Below, piece after piece: positions 57,481 to 64,000 of a DNA stretch of 64,000 bases (the stretch's first letter is position 1; each line of letters opens with the position of its first letter). Location of the stretch: assembly GCA_963932145.1 (NCBI GenBank), contig OZ010586.1, forward strand, positions 57,220,650-57,284,649. Direction: 5' to 3'. The notes below the pieces were generated by a model that ran no database searches, was not told the DNA's origin, and saw nothing but the letters and a program-made list of their open reading frames with translations. Source of the stretch: Acanthosepion lycidas. Its lineage: Eukaryota > Mollusca > Cephalopoda > Sepiida > Sepiidae. Position numbers and translations under genes: made by a program.

Positions 57481-58430
57481 GTTGAATCGAATTCACATAC
57501 AAAAACACTTAAATGCAGTGACGCTGAAACGAATTCACAAGAAGAAAAATATTTGTCGGCTATACGTTTGGTTTACAGGAGTTTTTTTTAAATAAGACAA
57601 CACCTTAGGATGTCTTCCTCCCTTTTACAATGGGAGGAAGACATTCTTTATCAGCACGTAAAATCTTTTAAAAGTAAGAAGAATATTTTTGTTGTATTCT
57701 TTTTTTATTATTCGAAAATTACACGAGTAATTTGAGTTTATTGGAAGGCAAATAGCGAAGGTTGAGTATTTTTTAATGTATTTTCTTGTCTTTCGTTCGT
57801 TTTTCTGAAAGACTTGTCGAGTTAAAGTATGGAACAATTAGAGCTTAAAAAACTTGTTGCAGACTGTCGAATGTGTATTAGGTATCAGAAGGTTATTTTA
57901 TCGATCGAATCAATGACGTTGGTGTTCTTAAACATTCGTCCACAACAAATTTAGAAACATGAATATCGTAAACAAATGATTCAAAAATAATAAATCAGGG
58001 CGAAAACAACGTAGTTGAATAAGTGTGAATGGTTGAATAGGATTATGTAGAATATTTATGTCAAGTTTCAATGTATATGGAGCTGTTATTAAGATTTGTG
58101 TGTGAAATTAAACTAAGTGTTTTGCTCATGTATGTCTTTTGTGGCAGTTCAGCTAATAGTGCGTATGCGTGTGTTTGAATTATTGTCCAAAACTGGTATG
58201 AGTTATGTACCTTTAGTTGTTTTGATGTTTGATTGAATGTTTACGAATATTTATTAGTAGTGAGTTATTATCACTTTTTTTAGTATTGTAAGAAATTGTT
58301 CTTGGTAGAGCGAAATGCTGCATGTGTTGAGTCAGAGAAAGAAAGTTTGCGCGGCAAAAATGTAGCTGGTTACGATTTTGACTGGCGTGGATTAGTTTGG
58401 CATTTCTCCAGGATGAAATTCTGACAATAT
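57481..58430. other. Unassigned AT-rich DNA downstream of the LTR-like block
   Basis: An inverted repeat AGGATGTCTTCCTCCC / GGGAGGAAGACATTCT lies at 57608-57652. A segment near 57870-57990 repeats 54930-55040 loosely. No coding sequence is recognised. Confidence 0.4.
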
Positions 58431-58433
58431 TTG

Positions 58434-58905
58434 TTACTGATAATATACAGTAAAATGTAGCACAAGGCCGAAAAGGGGGGTGGGGAAAAGACGGTCATCA
58501 TTTGTCTTAATTTATTTTAAAACTTAGCTAGACAAAACCACTGACCCAATCATACAAAACAATATTCCTAGCACCAAAACAACACATTACTTACCTCTCA
58601 TTACTACATCCACCAAAAAAAATACATCATTGTCTCAATGTAATTCCCAAATAGAACCCATATGTACAAATCGTTGACTGTGAGGAGTGGGGAATAAAAA
58701 CAACAAGCTAAAACACCCCAATGATATATATACAATATGCTTACAAACTATTTACAAGAAACTAAACAAAATCATGTTAGTACCACCCCCCACACACACA
58801 AACCTTAAATGTGGCAGAAATATCAGTTAAAACTGGACGAAATGGATGCGAGACTATAAGAATGTAGAAAACATTCATCCACCCCAAGCAGACACACTCA
58901 TTCTG
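58434..58905 (-). other. Tx1-like LINE 3' UTR, cut by Gypsy-5
   Basis: Matches 47319-47810 closely, starting with the terminal hairpin TTACTG/CAGTAA (58434-58453). Similarity stops at CACTCATTCTG exactly where the Gypsy-5 LTR begins. The same LINE orientation resumes at 61405, so I treat the two as halves of one LINE copy. Confidence 0.8.
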
Positions 58906-59154
58906 TGTTGTGGAGTTATTTCGCAGTGGAAGCTCGTATTTGTACTAAATCGGTCCTAAATAGGTTCGACGTACAAAACGTCAGGAACTTGATATAATAG
59001 GTATTACGCAGAGTAATCTTGTTGTGGTCGCTGACTACTTTCGTATTCGACTAACTGTCGTCCGACATCGACTGACCCTCGTTTCTCTTATTACTCCTAC
59101 TTATATCAGGTGGGAGAGTCTATTAACTATAGAATAGGTGTGTTTCACCATAAC
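58906..59154 (-). repeat. Gypsy-5 3' LTR
   Basis: Same family as the Gypsy-4 LTRs: on the minus strand TGTTATGGTG...CTCCACAACA, preceded by the purine tract AGGAGGGGA. 249 bp. No matching 5' LTR is present. Confidence 0.9.
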
Positions 59155-59269
59155 ATCCCCTCCTAAAACTTTATTCCGTAGGAGTAAAACAGTTTTCTTT
59201 ATTTATTTTTTTACAGGAAATATGAAGAAAAAACAAAAAAAAAATAAACTCATTTTTTTAGCAACATCG

Positions 59270-60290
59270 TAGCGTATCTCCTACGTTTTGGATCCACTTT
59301 TAAATGATCAGTTGCCTTTCTTTTTCCCCTGGATCGGCGTCGTTAGATCAAACGTATCGAAAATCACCTCCATCGGCGTTTCTTCCGCCGGACGTCTGAA
59401 GAGTGTCGTCTGATCTGGTTAATGTGCCGTCTGCACGTGAATTTTTCGCCTTTCACCAAGTACATCATATTGCCAATCCGCTTTTCTATTTTTCCAATCT
59501 CCCAGAATGATTTATTCTGTTTATAGACCTTAAAGTATACTTTTTCACCAGGATTGTATTTTATTTACTTGAATAAATTTTTCTCTACCTGGCTTTGTCT
59601 TTTTTGGTCGTAATTTGTCATAGACAGATCTTACCCGACGTGCAAACATCACCTCGGCTGGCGACTGTGTGGCTGGTGTTCCGTTATTTGGAATAATTCT
59701 GCAGACCTGTAGAAACTTCTATAGGGCTTCATCTGCAGGTATTTACCTAGATTTCTTTAGAGCTCTTTTTAGGGTGTCCACAAATTTTTCAGCTAACCCG
59801 TTTGATCTTGGGTGATATGGAGCTGTGGTAACATGTTCGACATTGTATTCCTTGCAGAAATCTTTAAATTGTTTCGACGTAAACTGACTTCCATTGTTCG
59901 TCACAATTGTGTCTACTACACCAAAACTTGCGAACAATTCCAGCAGGAAGTTTTTAGTACTTTGCGTCGTCGGTTTTCTTATCCTTTGTATCTCTGGCCA
60001 TTTCGAGAAACTATCCACTACTATGATGTAATGGTATCCGTTCAATGGACCTGCGAAATCTACATGTAACCTAGACCATGGTAGATCTGTTTTTGGCCAT
60101 GGGTTAAATTTTATTGGGGGTGCCTTTGCAGATAAGCACAGCCTTTACATTTTGCCACTGCGTTCTCAATGTCCCTGTCCATATTCGGTCAATATACAAA
60201 ACTTCGCATTAGGCTCTTTATCTTAGTGCTGCCCGGATGACCAGTATGAAAATCCTTTAGTATTTGCTTTTGCAGTGTGTATGGAATCAC
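59270..60290 (-). pseudogene. Gypsy-5 integrase
   Basis: The minus strand has, in order, the HHCC zinc domain (DFHTGHPG, then KCKGCAYLQ), LHVDFAGP-type first Asp with YHYIIVVDSFSKWPE, and VVDTIVTNNGSQFTS, where the second catalytic Asp is Asn. Then come TTAPYHPRSNGLAEKFVDTL (Glu kept) and a C-terminal tail shared with Gypsy-4. 100 codons of the core are open. The D-to-N change and frameshifts in the tail make it inactive. It is a K02A2.6-type integrase. Confidence 0.9.
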
Positions 60291-60955
60291 CACACGTTCT
60301 CTGTATAATGATACTGTATCGCAAAGCGAAAAACATTTGTAGTGTACTGGTCCCTCTCGGCTATTTTTTCCTTTACTTTCAAAATATACTTGTCCCTGGT
60401 GGCTTCTTTTATTTTTTCTAGAGTTACCGGAAGTTCCCGAACTGCATTACACACAGTAAATTTCAGCTCTTCTTCTGACTTCAGTGAGGGGATTACCGTG
60501 TCTTCTAATGGTTCGCTCATTTTAAGAATTAACCTGGACAGCCCATCAGCGTAGCCAAATTTATTCGATGGTATGTACTCCATGCTGAAGTTATAATCTA
60601 GCAGAATTGGACCCCATCTCTGTAGTCGGTTGGCTGTATGCGTCGGCAAACCCTTTTTCGATCCAAAAATCGAAATTAGAGGCTTATGATTGGTTTGTAG
60701 CTTAAAATGTCGTCCGTGGAGAAAACGGTGAAATTTCGCTACTGCAAATATTATTCCTAGCGCCTCTTTCTCTATCTGAGAGTAATTCTTCTCAGCCGGA
60801 AGTAGTGCTCTAGAAGCATGAGCAATTGGTTTTACTTGACCATCTGTCATTCTGTGTAAGATACATGCTCCTACTCCATAAGCACTTGCGTCACAAGCTA
60901 CTATGATCTCTAAATCCGGGTTGTAATGAGTTAAAAATAATTCTGAGGTTAACAC
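60291..60955 (-). pseudogene. Gypsy-5 RNase H and linker
   Basis: An open frame of 222 codons. IIVACDASAYGVGACILHRM holds the first catalytic Asp, then HASRALLPAEKNYSQIEKEA (Glu), LQTNHKPLISIFGSKKG (TDHKPL changed to TNHKPL) and YADGLSRL. It is the longest intact retroelement domain in the window, next to a dead RT and integrase. Confidence 0.9.
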
Positions 60956-60969
60956 TTCCTTTATCTTTT

Positions 60970-61404
60970 CAAATGCTTTCTGGCATTCATTAGTCCATTT
61001 CCAGGGTTTTCCTTTCTTCAGTTGTTCATTTCATGGTGCCCGCAGATCATACATTTTAGGGATGTATATTTGGTAATAATTAGCTAATCCCAAAAAATTT
61101 TGTAATGTGGTAATATCATTCGGAGCCGGCATGTCTTCTATAGCCGCTGCTCGCTCTTGGTCTGGCCTTCTACCATTCTTATCGATGATCTGCCTCAGAT
61201 ATTTTACTTTCTCCATAAAAACTAGCATTTCCTTTCCATGAGTTTAAATCCCAAATCCTGTATTCTTAAAACTACTGCATTTACATGTTCCACGTGTTCT
61301 GCTATACGTGTACTTCTCATGAGGATGTCGTCCAGATACGCTACAGCAAAATCTAGACCACCCAATATCGAATCCATTACTTCTTGGAAAATGGCTGGTC
61401 TGGA
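60970..61404 (-). pseudogene. Gypsy-5 RT, palm and thumb, truncated
   Basis: The minus strand starts abruptly at PAIFQEVMDS and continues with LDFAVAYLDDILMRS (catalytic YLDD intact), HVNAVVLRIQDLGF, a stop and shift, then VKYLRQIID and LQNFLGLANYYQIYIPK. Everything upstream (fingers, protease, gag, 5' LTR) is missing, replaced by LINE sequence at 61405. Confidence 0.9.
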
Positions 61405-61785
61405 AGACCATCTAGCCCCGGAGATTTATCCAGGCCAACCTGTTTCAGCGCTTCCCAGATTTCCGACTCTGTGGTGGGACCCTCACACCCAGCCGCTTCA
61501 GCTGCCTCAAAGCAAGGAAAGTCGGCTAAATAGGCATCGAACTGAGCAGAGCTCAGACTGGGCTTCCTGGTAAAAAGTTCCTGAAATTAATCCCGAAAGG
61601 CCTTGCATATGCCCGCGTTCGTAGTCACGGCCCGCTTATCCAGCAATGTGACGCACGCGATATGTCGCCGAGATATGCTCCGATTTTCCTCTGCACGCAA
61701 TTCAGTGGCCATATTCGTCGCCTCAGAGGACATTCTTTTTAACCTAGCCCTAACTACCAGAGCTTGATCCTTCTTGTGCGAGATG
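61405..61785 (-). pseudogene. Tx1-like LINE ORF2 fragment (RT leader)
   Basis: Matches 49195-49540 base for base over long stretches: KKDQALVVRARLKRMSSEAT, HIACVTL, TTNAGICKAFRD, and PGLDGLP at its left end. It is 5'-truncated at 61785. It is in the same orientation as the 3' UTR piece at 58434-58905. Confidence 0.85.
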
Positions 61786-62085
61786 AAGGTTATTGAAAAG
61801 GTTGTGGAAGCGACGCTCCTCGATTTCGCCAGTCCTGTATAGGATAGCATCTTTAAGAATATCATATGGCTTATCTGATGGTAATTCATCCAACTAATCT
61901 GAGACTTTCATGGCGACGTCTTTGGGTAATTTTTCTACTACATAAGCGTAGTGAGAAGTTTGAGACGTAATCTTTTTTGCGTTAAATATAGCGTTGAGCT
62001 GAGCAAACCAAACTCGAACGTTGGTCTGATTAAATGAAGGTAAAGTGACCGTAACTGCTTGTAGTGGAAAGTTTGGTGATTACCA
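61786..62085 (-). pseudogene. Gag fragment of another Gypsy element (Gypsy-6)
   Basis: The minus strand reads VRVWFAQLNAIFNAKKI, TSHYAYVVEKLPKDVA, a stop, then LDELPSDKPYDILKDAILYR and EERRFHNLFNNLHLA. This is a capsid type common in arthropod Gypsy elements and differs from the Gag of Gypsy-4, so it belongs to a second family. It starts near 62085 and ends where the LINE begins. Confidence 0.75.
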
Positions 62086-62109
62086 TTTATTTAATGGTGT
62101 TGACGGCCC

Positions 62110-63100
62110 AATTCAATCCATACAATTTTTTTTACTCTACAAATATGTTACGCAAAATGCAAAAACAAGAGAAAACAACAAGAAACATTTGTGATAAAAG
62201 ACATAAGGCAAATATTTGAATAACAAGTAATTTTCAATATATTTTTGTAATGAAAATATTTTACCAAAATATAGTGTATTTTTTTAGGTGAAATCTTGTT
62301 AGTATAATTTATGTTGAACTCAAGTTTGGTGAAAGATTAAATTTTGTTAATGAGTTCTGATTTGAAAAGATGTTTGTTAGAATCTGTTATTGAAGATTCT
62401 GTAAATTAATTGCAAGAGAAAAATTTACATTTAAGAATTTACTGTTCATGTAAGTAGTAAATGTTTGTATAGTTGAATGCAATTTTGTGATCAAAGAAGT
62501 TATCTGTCTTTGATTGTTTTGTGTAATACAATGTTCTCGAATGTTGAGAAATAAAGTTGATTTGTTAGCACGAATTTGTTTAACTTCTGCGTTAGGAATT
62601 TGGTGAGTATGGGAATAGTGTTCACTGGTGAGTGAATATGAATATCGTTTAGCTTGTATAATGTTCGTATGGACGAAAAACTTAAGATTGTGTGACGTGA
62701 AGTTCAGTTGCAATTCATTTGATCCCACAATTCTAACTGATGATTGTGAATGAGTTTCTGTTTTTATTTACTTCGGATGGCTCACAGAGACTTGGCGCGA
62801 ACTTGGATTTCAGTCACGAGCTATAAAAATTAGTTAAGTGTGGGTGGATAGTCATGCCTACTTGTATATTTATTAACCAACGAGGGCTCGAGATTTTTTT
62901 GAAAGTGTATGAAGTTGAAAGTGTTCTGTGATCCACTTTTTGCACAGATTTGACCAAACTATTTTTAAGTATTGGGTAATGTAGAATTTGGGTTCTACAT
63001 GCTGCCTCCATATGTGTATCGTTTGAATCAGCCATGGTTTTGAGTTGATGTCTTTCTCAATAATATTTTTGTTCACGTTACTTTATTTGCGCTGAAGTCC
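62110..63100. repeat. Diverged AT-rich repeat module
   Basis: 62150-62600 aligns loosely with 63400-63800 (for example TTTACTGTTCATGTAAGTAGTAAAT and ACAATGTTCTCGAA with their counterparts at 63690 and 63752). I read it as a diverged copy of the same module, perhaps retroelement leader sequence. No coding sequence. Confidence 0.4.
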
Positions 63101-63126
63101 GGTATAAGTTTTCCGATAAATCTTTT

Positions 63127-63330
63127 TGTAGTAATCATCGGAACGTCTGGAGTACCAGCATTTGTAGAGTTCACTGGGATGTAGGAAGTGCCAATATTTG
63201 TAATGGTTTACCGGAACGTAGGGAGTCTCCAAATATTTGTTATGTTCACCGGAACGTCGTGTTCACCAATAGTGTAGTTTTTTTTTTTTTTTACCGGACC
63301 GTCATTGGGTTACCAATATCTGTAGGGGGA
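63127..63330. repeat. Degenerate tandem repeat, about 37-50 bp, 5 units
   Basis: Units start (T)TCACCGGAACGT or a close variant (63136, 63168, 63206, 63246, 63291) and continue with a form of AGTxCCAATATTTGTA. A T17 run interrupts the fourth. Confidence 0.65.
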
Positions 63331-64000
63331 TATTTATGAGAAAAGAATATTTTTATAGATTGCGTGCAAACATTATATTATCCTCCATACAATTTTAAAT
63401 TGTTCTTCAACAAAAGAACAAGAAGCAATAAACAAATTTTGAGAAAAGACACAAAGCAATTATTTGGTAAATAAACAAATTTCATTATATTTTTGTGAAA
63501 AAAGGTTTTTACATAATGGCGTAGATTTTTGAATGAAATCTAGGTTTTATTAATTAGTGTTGAACTCAATTTATGTGTATGTTTGACTTTAGTTGATGAG
63601 TTCAGATAAGAAATGCAGTTTGGTAGAATGTATGAATGAAATTTCTTAAAGTGAGTTGTAGGAGAAAGTTTTCTTTTAGAAAGTTACTCTTCATTTAAGT
63701 AATAAATTTATGTAAAAATTAAGTGCAAATAATATTGTGAGACAATGTTCTCGAAAGATTGGAAAATGTAAAGTCAATTTATTTGCAGGAAATAAATTGA
63801 GGTTTCTGCGTAAAATGAATTAGTGAGTTAGTGAAGATTTCTTAATGTTTGTTGAATATTCATAAACGTTAAAACTTGAGATGATGTTAATGGAATCCTC
63901 CATATTTGCTACTCACCCCTGCGGAAAAATGCACTTTTCTCTCAAACCAACTTTAACCAATCATTACTTCACTTTTCTAAACTTGACTTCTCATTAGTTA
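63331..64000. repeat. AT-rich repeat module (copy of 54570-54900)
   Basis: Shares long strings with 54570-54900 (GATATTTATGAGA, CATAATGGCGTAGATTTT, GAGTTGTAGGAGAAAGTTTTCT). It runs to the window edge with no coding sequence. Confidence 0.55.

Noticed and set aside
1-64000. CRISPR arrays, bacterial operons, tRNA and rRNA genes
   Set aside because: None seen. The tandem repeats here lack unique spacers of constant length, and tRNA-like strings are LTR primer-binding sites only.

Overview
The window is AT-rich animal DNA. I read it as an arthropod, with a chelicerate (horseshoe crab or arachnid) as my best guess. The grounds are spliceosomal introns, one secreted serpin gene, and TE families (Tx1-like LINEs with a CCHC ORF1, K02A2.6-type Gypsy elements, a CR1/jockey-type LINE, a TA-flanked CAGTG-ended MITE) that together look arthropod. 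The assignment rests on family resemblance only. I see no tRNA, rRNA or CRISPR.

Only one host protein gene is convincing: a two-exon serpin on the + strand. Exon 1 (35737-35797) encodes a signal peptide and ends in a consensus donor. A 4.6-kb intron follows. Exon 2 (40411-41558) carries the whole serpin fold. The joined product is about 402 aa. Its reactive-centre loop is unusual (bulky hinge residues, about 4 residues short), so a non-inhibitory role is plausible.

Most of the rest is a transposon graveyard. Gypsy-type elements, all broken, lie at 2261-5416 (-), 21913-25917 (-), 29904-34050 (-), 42808-45966 (+) and 58906-61404 (-), with a gag piece of another at 61786-62085 (-). Tx1-like LINEs lie at 10045-11868 (two fragments in inverted arrangement), 11890-18575 (+, nearly full length), 47311-52052 (-, bounded by a perfect 14-bp target-site duplication) and 58434-61785 (-, split by a Gypsy element). 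A CR1/jockey-like LINE relic is at 18625-20155 (-), and a 169-bp MITE at 26842-27010.

The most interesting item is a repeat family that I do not recognise. Arrays at 27878-28669 and 55659-56732 share the same head (about 93 bp) and tail (about 50 bp) and contain 3 and 4 copies of a 231-233-bp unit. One lone unit (45669-45882) sits inside an LTR, flanked by a 17-bp target-site duplication. Head, unit and tail fold into a series of short hairpins. Their stems have diverged by paired or wobble changes, so the pattern looks like selection on an RNA expressed from the + strand. The right-hand third of the window (52-58 kb, 62-64 kb) also holds an 81-bp minisatellite, repeated AT-rich modules, and at least four promoter-like blocks with two divergent CCAAT boxes close to TTTCCCGC-type sites.

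Long stretches without recognisable genes are AT-rich non-coding DNA: 400-2260, 5420-9780, 20160-21500, 28670-29900, 34050-35735, 41620-42800 and 45970-47180.
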